This document shows, piece by piece, positions 22,778-33,908 of a stretch of DNA of 64,000 nucleotides (its first letter is position 1; each line of letters starts with the position of its first letter). The notes under the pieces were generated by a model. It searched no databases. It was not told the DNA's origin and was given only the letters and a program-made list of their open reading frames with translations. The position numbers and the translations under genes are program-made. This stretch comes from Aotearoamyces nothofagi (taxonomy: Eukaryota > Ascomycota > Leotiomycetes > Leotiales > Tympanidaceae), in NCBI GenBank assembly GCA_015345905.1, contig JADDTR010000006.1:1-64000 (forward strand), read 5' to 3'.

Positions 22778-22818
22778 CCCATTGGTGGGATAGGGACGGG
22801 GCGAGAAATGGATACCTT
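22778..22818 (+). repeat. Left terminal inverted repeat
   Basis: About 41 bp starting CCCATTGGTGGGATAGGGAC and ending at GATACCTT. It matches the reverse complement of 23,599-23,641 with a few, mostly transition, differences and a 2-bp length difference. Confidence 0.75.
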
Positions 22819-23598
22819 CAAGCGAGTGATTTAAAATACGCAATGTGTGGTAGTTTTTGAGTGATTATACCAGAAGTAGAAAAATTAATGGATTTATATA
22901 AACAAATCAATAGGCAAAAGATGTATTTTTTAATATATTATAATATAATAATAGTTTCTCTAGAGGTCAGATACCAAATCAGATTATTTTATCATCAAAT
23001 GTTAGTCTCAATTGAAGATATTGACTCTAATATTGAGTATATGCCAAATATTGGTTGTATTATTAAGGATGGAACTCTACTACTACCAAATCATCTAAAA
23101 CCCCCTTTTATATCTAAAACATTTCAACAACTTTATCATTATATAACTTACAATACAATTAACTATTATAAGCTATCAAAACAATATCTTAGAAAACTCA
23201 ATACTAAACTCTCCAAGATTAACCTTTTTCAATAGACAGATTTGTATAAAATTCATCAATACAAAGCTGCTAAAAAACTATAGCTTAAGTCTAAAGCCAA
23301 GCTAGATTGTTGAATACAGGCAATTCTCTAGACATTAAAATCTTGGCAAAAGACAATATTCTCAGATGAATCAGCAATATAGAATAGTAGACCTTATAAT
23401 GTTTTTATTACTTGTACAGCTTCAGAAAATTCTTACAATAATTGTCTTTATCTAAAGGTTAGAAAACTTTACTCTTGTTTAATTTAGAGATCGGTTGTCT
23501 AGAATTTCAAGTCTGAGCTGATTTTTTTGGAATACAAAAGCTTGGAGAACAATAACAAGTAAGGGCTATATTCTAATTGCTACAGCTACGCCCCATCA

Positions 23599-23641
23599 AA
23601 GGTTATCCATCTTTCGCCCCGTCCCAATCCCACCGGTGGGC
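23599..23641 (-). repeat. Right terminal inverted repeat
   Basis: Read on the minus strand it begins GCCCACCGGTGGGATTGGGA and runs inward to GGATAACCTT. Its outer part contains the perfect 12-bp palindrome CCCACCGGTGGG, which is CCCATTGGTGGG in the left copy. Confidence 0.75.
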
Positions 23642-25879
23642 ATAGTATAGTACATACAGCACAGACTTGTATTCGTCTGCAGACCCGCCCTCGGCAACTG
23701 CACCAGCGACGCAGCAGACCTAGAGGGGGACGATGCTGCCGCGCGCTGCACCAGCCGGGGCGACGAGGTATCTCGCAGCTGCACAAGGCCCATCCGACCG
23801 TCTTACACGAAGCTTTCACACGCTGCGCATGCGGTCCTGCTCGGGGATTCCGGACGAGAGAGGAGAGGGATGCAGGCCGATAGGTTCCGCCCCCCTTACT
23901 CGTATCCTGCTATACAAGGATTGGGGGGCTGAGATGTGACCATCTATCTGTTAGATCGACATCCTGTACAACAACACAGGTCATTTATGACCAGAAGATA
24001 GCGCTCGTGGACTTTGAAACAAGAGCAGAGGCGTATTAATAGCAGAATAGCAAGGCATAATAAATACGAGCAACCGTGCTCGAGCACGTTGCCGCCGGAC
24101 AAACCTATTTCTGAACTCCTCTACCCCCCCCCCCCACCCTAACAGCGTCATCGCGAGATTTCACAATTCCCTGCACCCGTATGAATTCCCCAGCCGTAGC
24201 CACCGACGCGCCAGCCCACCCTCGAGCCCAAAAACACCGCACCCCCAAAAAGAGATCCCCAAAAAAAAAAACCACACGTGAGGGGAAACCCTCCAGAGAC
24301 GCAGAGCGTTGAAGGAAGAATTCTAGAAAACCTTTGACGAAACGAAGAGAGTTTAAAAGACGACAAAAACGACAAAAAACGACAACAAAAAACATACAAC
24401 AGCAGGTATTCGCTGGTGGTCACCCACCCAACTACTAATCTGCCGATTTCAAGCTTATGTATGGCAGAGCGGACGGGATGCCCAGTTCTCTTGAATCTAT
24501 GGTCGTATGTGCTGGTCATTCCGTTATGCAGGGTTATATATGTTCCCTACGCTCCCTGTCCCTGTCTTTTACCCTTGTCGTCATCTAATCCCTCTATCCA
24601 TCCCTCCAACCAACCCAAGCACAGCTCATCGTGGCGCAAAAGAAAAGAAGAAAAAAAAGCAAAAAAAAAAGGGACGATGCATTGCATCCCAGTGCCGGTT
24701 GTAGCATTCGGGGGAGAAGACGGATGGGAAAAAAATATCGTTCTCTTCTTTCCCATTGCACACGACACCAAATCCCATCCCATCCCGCAAGAGGGACAAC
24801 GGTGGCGGGAATAGCAGCGGGAATAGCAGCAGCGGGCTGGTCGAGTCATGTAAGCCGGGTCGGGCTGAGCTGAGCTGAGCTGGGCGGGAAGCGTTAAGGT
24901 TCCGGCGGAGCGGAGCGGAGCGGAGCGGAATGCGACGCGCACGTCGGGGTCCGTCCCGTGGCAGAGAGAGACGAGACGAGACGGATCGGGGTGCGCAGGC
25001 CGCGCGACGGGATCAAGAGTTGACAGACATGACGCTTTTGCAATTCAGACTATCTACAGACTATCTACAGCTATCTACATGCGTCCCCTTTCGGGCTGTC
25101 CCAATCCCATCCCATCTATCCATCCATCTATCTACAGTGCTCCAATCCCAATCCAATCCCAAGATTCGCAGCAACCCATGCCTCCCGTCTCAGCGATTGT
25201 GAAACGAATCCCCATCTCTGAAAATACGCACCGGGGCTGAGCTTGGAACGGCTGTAACAAGGTGCCGTGGAGCCAAGCGCGGCCACGGCAGAAGGCTGTG
25301 CATTCCGAGATCCTGTCCCACGGGACCCCGCCGGTCCAAGATATACTTACGTCGTGTCGTGGCTTTCCGCCCAACACGCTCGGGGACTTTTCGTCGGGTG
25401 GAGGGGAGTATTCGTATCCTCAAACAGCATATACTGCGCCGCGATATCCAATCCTTTAGTATGCGTCTCAGCATCCCAAGGTTTTCGCTAATGTACGCCT
25501 TCGTACCCGAGTTACCTATGATGTAAGGAATTGCTAACCCAATATTGATAACAAAGAAGTTGCGCTCTCCGACAGGACTGGTTATAAGATTCTTGTCGGA
25601 TGTGTCATGAAACTAACGTCGGAGTGAGGTAGAGGTCGATTGGTGATGGCAGATCTGGCCAATGCAAGGAAATCTCCATCCAAGCTGTCATCAGTGCCGA
25701 AATTATTGATGAGCAGTGTTGCGCCACCGTTCTAACAAGGCCCACGAATAATACAGTCATAGGTCAAAGCCTACACTGGAGAGGATATACAACGCCCGTC
25801 GATACAAAGTTCTATAAATATGCACTTGTCGCACTTCACCGAGTGCATTATCAGTACGGAGCACGATGGCATCGCTTAG
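23642..25879. other. GC-rich gene-less stretch with short repeats
   Basis: About 2.2 kb without a supportable gene. Contains an 11-bp C run near 24,126, A-rich purine runs near 24,250-24,270 and 24,640-24,670, and short tandem repeats near 24,820-24,930: GCGGGAATAGCA, GCTGA pentamers (GGCTGAGCTGAGCTGAGCTG) and GGAGC pentamers (GGAGCGGAGCGGAGCGGAGC). Open frames are in overlapping registers without domains. Confidence 0.5.
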
Positions 25880-27791
25880 CTAAAGAAGCACGCCAAAGCC
25901 CGCAAGGGTTAGGAGGAACCCTCCAAGCTGGCCGGCGACGCCGTGGTTGACCTTGGCTGCCGCGCCGGTATACTGCGTAGTAGCAGCAGACGTCGTAGAC
26001 GACGCTCTGGAGCTCGTTGCCGTAGAGGTCTTGGATGCCGAAGTAGTTGCCACTGCCTCCGCATTCGATGTTTGGGATACAGCTTCCTGCGCTCCGGTGC
26101 TCGATGTCTGGAGTGCGGTGGCTGCTGTCGAACAGTCGGAAGTTTCATAGACTGTGACTATAGCATCCTCGACTGTAACATCGGCGGCTGTAACATCGGT
26201 GGCTGCGGCAACAGCGCCAGAGCATGAGGTGGTAATGGTCGAGGTCAAGGTCACGATGACGACGGAGGACTTCTGGCACGTGCAGACTACGTCGAAGTAG
26301 GTTACCGTCAGAGAACTGGTGTACGTAGAGGTGATGGTGGATAGTGTTAAGGAATGGGCAGCGACTATGGAGACCTTTCTGGGCATTAGTGTTCTGTATA
26401 CAGAGTTGGATGGGGGGGCAGGAATTGATTCCCATGGGACTTACTCCGCTCGTGATGCTACTCTGGAGGCTGGATGATGTGCTCGTCGCATTCTTGAATG
26501 CTGTAAAGCTGGTTGCTGCTGAAGAGGAGGAACTGGTTCCAATCTAAAAGTATCGTCAGTGTTCTGCGTGATCTCGCTGTTGGAAGCTTCAGCTTACCTC
26601 GCTAGTAGATGTAAAGTTCAATGATGTAGAAGATAAAGAGGTGCTGGAAGAGGTGGCTGCTAATGAGGTGCTAGTAGAGGTAAGAGGTAGAGAGGTGCTC
26701 GTAGATGTAACAGCTGCAGAGGTGCTGGTAGAGGTAGCAGCTATAGATGTACTCGTAGATGTAATAGCTGCAGAAGTGCTGGAGGAGGTAGCAGCTATAG
26801 AAATAATCGTAGTTGTAGCAGCTGCAGAGGTACTCGTGGAGGTGGCAGCTGCAGAGGTGCTCGTGGAAGTGGCAGCTGCAGAAGTGGTAGAGGTGGCTGC
26901 TGCAGAAGTGGTAGAGGTAGCAGCTGCAGAAGTGGTAGTAGAAGTGGTAGTAGAAGTGGCAGCTGCAGTAGTAGTAGAGGTAGCAGCTGCAGAGGTAGTA
27001 GTAGTGGTAGTAGTGCTGGTAGAGGTAGCAGCGGCGGTGGAGGTGGTGGAGGTGCTAGTGACGGTAGAGCTGGTAGAGGTGACGGCTGCGCAGGAGTCGG
27101 CCTCGATAGCATTATCACTCAGAGTAATAGCTCCGGTCAGGGCATACACTCCTCCGTCGATGCTGGCAAGAGCACCTACCGTAACGCTGACCTCTGCAAT
27201 GAGTCTCCCTACAATCACCACCGAGGCACCTAGAGTGGCCGACGTGGTAACCACAAAGTAGACGTTACAGGCTTGTGCGCCCCCTTCGAGCACAACTTGG
27301 GCAGCGGCGCCGGCTGTCAACGTAGAGGGAATCTGAAACACGAAGATGTCTGTAGACGACCCGTTCAGCGTCAGGACAAGGCCGGCAGTGATTGCGGTGC
27401 TGGCGCCAGTTGCGTAGACTCCTGCGCCGAGTACCAGGCCTCCAAGCTCAGCCGCGATACTTGTTGCCGGAGTGAGTGCTTGGAGCTCGGTATAGGCCGT
27501 GGTCGCTTCCGTCAGGGCTGTCGTGTCGTCGTCTGTGCCAGAGGTAACACCGTCGCTGGCAGTTCCAGGAGGGAAACCGGTGATAGCACCTGGTGAGCCA
27601 ACCCTACCACTAACGACAGTGGCTCCCACATTGGTAATTGTCGTCTCGGCCAGTACACCATATGTTATGGCTGTGGTCCCGAGATACTTTGGCTATTAGC
27701 TACAGGATTCACAATGAAAGACGAGGGCGCATACCGTTTGAGCCTGAGCAAGACTGCCAAGCAGCAGGACGAGGGTAGCAGAGAGTCTCAT
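25880..27791 (-). CDS. GPI-anchored DUF3494 (ice-binding-like) wall protein
   Basis: Four exons fit: 27791-27735, 27692-26598, 26543-26445 and 26374-25880. The N-terminus is a clear signal peptide (MRLSATLVLLLGSLAQAQT). A DUF3494 ice-binding-like domain (PF11999) follows: LGTTAITYGVLAETTITNVG, GSPGAITGFPPGT, ELGGLVLGAGVY, DIFVFQIPSTLTAG, VVLEGGAQACNVYFVV, ATLGASVVIVGRLIAEVSV and ALTGAITLSDNAIE. Then comes a long Thr/Ser/Ala stalk with a 9-residue period (TSTSTSAAA), a Cys-containing module (TVTYFDVVCTCQKSSVVIVT) and a hydrophobic end (GQLGGFLLTLAGFGVLL) with no charged tail, as for GPI attachment. It is therefore probably displayed on the cell wall. DUF3494 proteins include antifreeze proteins, but many homologues have unknown ligands, so adhesion is an equal possibility. 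Confidence 0.88.
26610..27060. repeat. Coding minisatellite (27-bp period)
   Basis: Direct repeats of about 27 bp, seen on the plus strand as variants of GAGGTGCTGGTAGAGGTAGC followed by AGCTGCA, encoding the TSTSTSAAA stalk repeats of the DUF3494 protein on the minus strand. The copies nearest the DUF3494 domain degrade into shorter units. Unequal exchange would change stalk length. Confidence 0.8.
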
Positions 27792-30460
27792 GATGACTGG
27801 ATATGAAAGCGTGTATACGGATGAGCGTACACTTACTCAGATGCCGGTCGTCAGTGCTTGAAACGAAAATAAAAACGAGAAATGTAAAGTCCTCTATAAG
27901 TTGTTTACTTTGACCCTGGACAATCGAGGGAGGAGAGGCATCTGGATAAGGATTTGCTCGAGCTGAAGAAGAGGTCCGCGACAGATACAGCACCGTAACC
28001 GCCACGGTATATGGGCTGGCTAGCTCGCTGACCAGCCATCACCTATACGACAGCACCAGGACGCATTGGCATTCCGCATTCAACTCCTCCTTTGCAGCCT
28101 CGACCCGGTATGGAATCCAGGACCGCATTTCGGCGGAGCTCCGCTGGCCACGACAACAGCACCATGCAGAGCTGTAGCTTTGCCCGTCACGGATCAGGCC
28201 ATCTGCGAGATTGAAGTCCCCGTATATTACCGGCACACGGCGCCTTGGGACCCTAGGTCCTGGAGGTGGGTCAGGGCGAAGTTTCCCATGGTTACGGTGT
28301 GTCTCCTCGAATTCCCCCTAAAAATTGGCATCCCGGCGGGCTGGTTAGTGCCAACTGCTGTGTTTATTTTGACCCGCCTCACCGCTTACGCGAGTCATGG
28401 CCTGCGCCTCCAACGGGCCCCAACGGCCGGAGAGCCGCAAGGCGCTCACCCACGCGGCAACAGCCCCTGCGAGATAGCATCAAACGGCAACCAGGACGCT
28501 GGCCTCGGCCTGGAGAGCAGTGGGCGAGCGGCAGGGACAGTCGAGATGGAGGAGAAGTCGAGACGGAGGTGAAGTCGCTCCTCTCGCGCCTGCCTCTCGC
28601 CTGGGCGGCCCCCGCCGCTTGTGTCGCCACTGCTGCCGCCTGTTGCCGCTTGTGTCGCCCCGGCGGCTGGCGTACCAGGCTTTCGCGGCGCAGACCCGGG
28701 ATGCGTGCCTCAGGCAGCCGCAGCACTGGCCGACATGGCTGGATTGCCGGCAAGCGAGTGGCGGCCAAGAGCCGCGCACGTGAGGCGACGCGCTGTTCGT
28801 CATCTTGCCACGGCGCCCTAGGCCACGGCGGGCTAGCGGCGGCCATCATTCTCCCGCCTCCAGACCCTTGGCCGCACAGGCTGATGTGAGTGGCCCGTCG
28901 GCCCGTGGCAGCCGGCAGAAGTGGGCCTCCTGCGCCCGCCCCTCCACGCCGCACACCGGGCAACGGGCAACGGGCAACAGGCAACGGGCGGGCGGTGGCT
29001 GCGGCGGGCGCTGCCAGTGCCAGTGCCAGTGCCAGCCCGCAGCCCCGTCGTCCTGCCACCGCCATGGCATTCATTCTCTCGGCTGGCCGCTCCGGGCGCC
29101 CAGTTTTTCCGAGCTGAGTTGTCCTCTCTCGATGCCTCCAGTTCCCTGCACGTCTGCGAGTCGGCTGGCTCCTCCAGGCCACGTGACGCCGTGCGAGACA
29201 CCGTGATCCTCCAGGCCACGTGACGCAGTGCGAGACACCGTCAAGGCAATCAATATACATCACATCAGCAGCAGCCGCGTCGTGTTTTGCCGACTCGGAC
29301 CCGACCGGCTCATCGACCTGCCAGGTTTCCCACCACGTACAGTATCTGTCAACGCTCAGCACGTGACCTCCGGGTAGCACTGGTGGGAGCATCAGGACGG
29401 CGCATAATCCATGGACTCTTCACACAGTTAGACGCAGCAACACACTCGATTTCGCAACAGTACCCCGTACCTGCGTGGCCGCCCGAGACTAAGCCCAATC
29501 TCTACGCCTGGGCCTCTCTGAGGATAAGCATGCGCGTGATATGTCCTAGAGGGGAGATGAGGCCAGCGGGAAACAACGTCTCACTGAGCTGCTTGCAGTA
29601 TATAAAGCAGCCCCCGGGTCGAGATGCAGGCAGTGCAGGGGTTGGTTGAACAAGGCATTGTATTCTGGTGAGCCACCGGCGCAGCTCTAGATCGCAGTAG
29701 GTGATGCTCGCGAAGGGCCTGGTCTCCTCGACTGAGTGCTCCGAAATTGTTGGGCCTCTCTTCATTTACCACATGGAGAGGCCGCGCGCGCAGGCGCCTA
29801 GCCAAGGCCTCGCCCGCGCCACCAAGTGCCAATCACGTGACCCGCACCTCAAGACCCCCCCGGCTCCCCTCCGCCGCCAGTGATATCACCACACGAAGCT
29901 GCGACTTTCAGCGAAAGCCATCTCCGCGCCACGGGCACCTAGAGCGTCAGATCAGGATTTTGCCTCTCCAGGGATCTTGCGCGACTGCGCGTATGTGCTA
30001 ACGCGCCGGCGCACTACCTACCGCACTCTCCCCCCTGGACAATCGACAATCCATAATCTCCGGAACCGCTCTTTCGCGACGCCGCTTACCGCACAGGGAG
30101 ATATCCAGGACGAAGACCTCCGGGTCCAGGACTGCCAGAGGGCGGGCGCGACGGTAGTACTACTATCCTACTATCCCCCCCCTGTCTCATCTTGTGAGCC
30201 AGAGTGGTTTTCACGGTCATCGGCGAGGGTATCTATCAACTGGGGATAATATTAACAATTGATTGCCCTATGGCACCAAGGGCAACTCGCCAATCAACCG
30301 TTGGCGATCTGAAAAAATATGGATTCACAAGATTATCCAGCGGGGGGGATATAGTACCCTGCTCCCTCTCTCTCGCATCTATAGCCCCTATGCGACATCA
30401 TGACATCACGACATGCGATTGCCTCTAACCGAGCCTGCCTGCAACCTCGTCGTTAAAGGG
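27792..30460. other. GC-rich region without supportable gene
   Basis: Many long overlapping open frames in several registers and both strands reflect high GC, not genes: none has a domain, a splice pattern or natural amino-acid composition. Contains short tandem repeats (GGGCAAC near 28,957-28,992; GTGCCA near 29,012-29,034) and a 37-bp duplication at 29,171-29,241. CACGTG sites occur near 29,180, 29,217, 29,359 and 29,834. A TATATAAA box lies near 29,598 without an obvious gene after it. Confidence 0.45.
29171..29241. repeat. 37-bp tandem duplication carrying CACGTGAC
   Basis: Two adjacent copies (29,171-29,207 and 29,208-29,241) beginning CCTCCAGGCCACGTGACGC and ending GTGCGAGACACCGT. The copies differ at very few positions. 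Each holds one palindromic CACGTG, an E-box-type site bound by bHLH proteins in ascomycetes. Confidence 0.8.
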
Positions 30461-30539
30461 GGAGATCTCGAGACGCTTACCTGCCCGATGCAACGGCGTG
30501 GAAGTGGTCCGGCCTGGATGAGAAGGGCTGGCATAACTC

Positions 30540-31760
30540 GGGATATTTTATATTTTCTCTCGTTGCTGTCTCGAATCTGGAAATAGCTCGAGAGATTAAT
30601 ATTAATAGGTTGTATAGATGGTGGATCTATATCGAAACTGTAACTTTTTATATATCTATTTTATATATCTATATAGTAATAAAGAATTTATATCACTACT
30701 AACTATATATATATTATCTTTATTGCTATATAGTACTTGCTTTAATTCCAATTATCAACAATAGATACTTAGATAGAATCTTTATAGATTTTATAGATTT
30801 TTATATAAAGAGAGATAAAGACTTCTATTGGATTCTATTAGATCAAAGATTATTTCTCTTGTTATATTGCTTTATTTATACTTAAGAACAAGAGTTTAGA
30901 AAAAGTATTATTGGTATTAAAAAGCTGGTTTGGTTAAAATAGATATCTAAGAAAGCTGTAAATTATATTCTATAGTCTCTCTCTTCAAAGAATAATATTA
31001 ATTGAAGTCAGATACTATAAGAGTAGTATAGAGTTCAAAGGAAAACTACTTGAACTTTTAGATTCTATTTATCCAAGATTCAAACAATCAATAGATATAT
31101 TTATTATTCTTAAACTCAAAGCTCAGTTGAAGTTGTTAATTATATATTCAAATACTAATTAGTAGCTACTTCAACTAAATATTAATATTCTAACTAGGTT
31201 TATTTATTACTAGAACTAGCAATTGTTATTAATACTATCTAGTCTAAAGAATCAGTCTTAAAATAAACTCCTTTTAAGATTTGGTTTAGATAAAAACCTT
31301 ATTGAATATATAAGAGTCTTATTTACAATTTTAATACTGAAAGTAATATTTAATCAACTAGTAAAGATAAAGACTTTCTACAATTAGAAAGTAAATCAAG
31401 AGTTGCTATAAATAATAAAAGAGTTACTTTACAAATAGCTAAAAATTAAAATTCTAGAACTCTAGAACTTTATTCTTAGAGATATTGTCTTTTTTAAGAT
31501 TTATAAGAAACTTTATCTTATTAAAAAATCTACTTTGCTGATTTATTGTATTATTAAGATTAGCAGTTCAAGTTATACTTTACTTTCTAAGTATAGAGAA
31601 TTAAGTAGAGTTTATCAAGCTTTAGAGTTTAATCCAGTAATCTCTAGCTCAGTACTAATACCAAAGCAATCACCTTAGAATTTCTAATTGTAAAGCTATT
31701 AAGATCATAATATCAAAGGTAGTATAATTAACTTAGAGCCAAGGACAGTAGCAAGTCTAT
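30540..31760 (+). mobile_element. AT-rich decayed DNA-transposon relic
   Basis: About 1.2 kb of strongly AT-rich sequence with sharp GC-rich borders and no intact gene. Conceptual fragments on the plus strand near 31,500-31,670 (SKYRELSRVYQALEFNPVIS) faintly resemble the end of pogo/Fot1-type transposases. The family is a guess. The composition fits heavy RIP. No terminal repeats were found. Confidence 0.35.
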
Positions 31761-32600
31761 AAAAGGCAGGATAGAAAAAGGGGTTAGAGAGAAATTGAGC
31801 CTTCTGAGGAAGTTGACTCTGAGTCTATTATTGAGCCTAGAGTCGGAAGGCCTTGCAGCTTTTTTCATGATTTGTAGTTATTTTATTTCTATAGTCTAAT
31901 CTAATTCTGGTTGCATGACTTGCTAATTGCCATGTTATTCGAAATACAGTGAGAATTGGTCAACCCGCTATGGAATTGACCAAATTGTAAATTGGTGGGT
32001 ACAATCCATCAGAGCCAGCTTATCCAAGTTATATATCGAGTCAGACATTGATACCCTTTCTACTTCCTCTCATCCAGGTGTAGAGCCAGCTTATCCAAGT
32101 CGCATGTCGAGTCAGACAGTGATACCCTTTCTACTTCCTCTCATCCAGGATACACAACCATAATTGATCTACTATGACAGCGCGCGTTGCGCCATGTCGG
32201 TTTCCTCTTGGCACCTTGGGATCGCGGGACACGACCTGATCTAGATCTCGACTCTCGGTGCCATCCAGTGTCCTATACCGAGATTGGTCCAGAGTTCGAC
32301 GCTGATGGAGAGGAGGCTCAGAGTGCAGGTAGTCCCGCAGAAGCTCCTTTCCCGCCTCGATACTGCAGCAGAGGGCAGGAAAAGGAATTAGTCGAGGAGA
32401 ATTATTGTACAAGATATTAACCAAGACTCTGAACTCGGCCACCCGTGTCACGTGAACTATGATGCGTTTATCTGCAAAATCGATACTACCTCGGCAACAA
32501 CGAGGAGCAATTGCTATGATGCTTACAGCCTGGATTTACGATTTCAAGAGACAACCGTGCTCATCTGGTATCTAGTGCAACATTTACAATATTCAGTAAT
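31761..32600. other. Intergenic, holds a 71-bp tandem duplication
   Basis: No gene seen. Near 31,790-31,860 there is a stretch with dyad symmetry (GAGCCTTCTGAGGAAG versus GTCGGAAGGCC). The tandem duplication at 32,011-32,152 is listed separately. The part from about 32,450 should be the promoter of the beta-propeller gene and has GTCACGTGA at 32,447. Confidence 0.5.
32011..32152. repeat. Two tandem copies of a 71-bp unit
   Basis: Copies at 32,011-32,081 and 32,082-32,152 start AGAGCCAGCTTATCCAAGT and end CCTCTCATCCAGG. They differ at only a handful of positions, mostly C/T and G/A, with the AT form in the first copy (TTATATATCGAG versus TCGCATGTCGAG). Confidence 0.85.
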
Positions 32601-33908
32601 ATGCATAAGCTCTTCGAGAAAGCAAAATCAAAGCTGGGCTCATTCCAGCAGCAGCAGCAGCAGCAACATGGCGGGAGTAGAAGCGATAACATCCCACCGC
32701 CAATCCCGACCTCTACCAAGCCATATAACTACAGTAATTCTTTGCAGTTCGTCTGGCCTCCAAAGGTCGTGAGTCTTGAAGTTCTAGGCGAAATCAAAGA
32801 CAGTTTGTCTTCCTTGTTCGAACCCTTCTAGATACTAACGCTACTAGCGAACGGCCGCAATATCCCCCGCGACTTTGGGCGGTCAATCTGCCTCGGCGGC
32901 GAGCACTTTTATATGTTCGCCGACACCTTTTGTTTTGATGACGACAAACAGTTTAAAGGCCTGACAAGCAACACTTGTGCAAAAATCTGGCATCTGGATC
33001 GTCCAACAGAATGCACGTATTGGCATCGTGAGGCCAAGGAGCCGGAGTTCATCCCTTTCACACCCGAGGACGAAGAGTACAACAGACGCAAGAAAGAAGA
33101 AGGGACACAGTGCCGTGTTGCGAACTGGGCATTTGGTGGGGTGATTGAGTATCCTCCTGATTCCGGAAAGGGCTGGCTCCTCAACGCCAAGACGCTCATC
33201 GAGGACAACATTAAAGGTGGGATGGAGCTTGTGAAGGTAGAGCTGATCAACGGATTCCCAGTTGCCCAGAAGATTCCTGGTGCATGGCCCTTAGGAGTAT
33301 ACATCTGACGATTTCCAACCTGGTCGGAGCCGAACTCTGCTGACTAGACCTGACAGGTAAACGAGCCTAGCTTTGGAAGCATAACTAACTTCATCGACGG
33401 CGGATGGGTGTACATCCTCGGCTATCACAAGGATCCCAGCGGCTGGCCACGGAACGTGCTTGCACGCATCAAATACGGCGCCGACCTCTCGCGAAAGGAA
33501 AACTACCAGTTCTACGACCAGAGCGGCGCGTGGCAGCCCTCCTATGCCAGAGGAGAGGACCTGGAAAACGTGGCCGCCGGACAGGGGCACGGAATGATGT
33601 TCAAAGTGGGAAAGCACGGCCCGGACGGGAAGCAGTACATGTGGATCGGAGTCGACCACTGGCTGAGCAGCAAGCTGTACCTCGGGGTGGCGCCCAGGCC
33701 GGAGGGACCGTGGGATCTGCAGGACGTCGGGGAGCTGCCGAGGATCCTGGGCGCGAACAGCAGGCTCCGCTATTGCCTGTACGTCCACGAGTGGGGCTCG
33801 GACGTCCCAAACGGAGATCTGTTGATCTCGTGGAGCGATGGGGGACAGATGGGTGGTCTGGTGGCGGCAGGGAGGCTGAAGCTGGCTATGCGAGAGCGCG
33901 GAGAGTGA
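32601..33908 (+). CDS. Predicted beta-propeller protein (DUF4185-like)
   Basis: Three exons fit: 32601-32768, 32832-33296 and 33357-33908, giving about 395 residues. The start MHKLFEKAKSKLGSF is followed by a poly-Gln run. The body shows features seen in DUF4185/five-bladed propeller proteins: RDFGRSICLGGEHFYMFADT, NTCAKIWHLDRPTECTYW, WAFGGVIEYPPDSGKGW, VNEPSFGSITNFIDGGWVYI, LARIKYGADLSRKENYQFYD, GQGHGMMFKVGKHGPDGKQY and YLGVAPRPEGPWDLQDVGEL. There is no signal peptide. Aromatic pairs repeat at blade-like spacing. The family call rests on pattern recognition only. The function is unknown and may be carbohydrate-related. Confidence 0.7.

Larger units (their letters stand above)
22778..23641 (+). 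mobile_element. Degenerate TIR DNA transposon (Tc1/mariner-like?)
   Basis: An 864-bp AT-rich block bounded by imperfect terminal inverted repeats of about 41-43 bp: left 22,778-22,818 (CCCATTGGTGGGATAGGGAC ...) and right 23,599-23,641, which read inward as CCCACCGGTGGGATTGGGAC and so on through GGGGCGA and GGATA-CCTT. TA dinucleotides occur at or near both outer edges. Inside, a 124-codon frame (22,861-23,235) and its continuation contain WQKTIFSDESAI, resembling the second Asp region of DDE transposases. The continuation has several stops, so the element is dead. The abrupt GC change at both repeats and the AT shift inside fit RIP. The family rests mainly on one motif. Confidence 0.6.

Noticed and set aside
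26641-27261. 206-codon Val/Glu/Ala-rich frame on the plus strand
   Set aside because: Reverse-strand shadow of the Thr/Ser repeat of the DUF3494 protein.
28379-29392. 337-codon minus-strand frame in the GC-rich island
   Set aside because: Overlaps equally long frames in other registers, composition dominated by Arg, Ala and Pro, and no recognisable motif. It is explained by GC content.
32011-32152. Tandem 71-bp copies as LTR or other terminal repeats of a mobile element
   Set aside because: The copies are directly adjacent with nothing between them, so they are a tandem duplication, not element ends.
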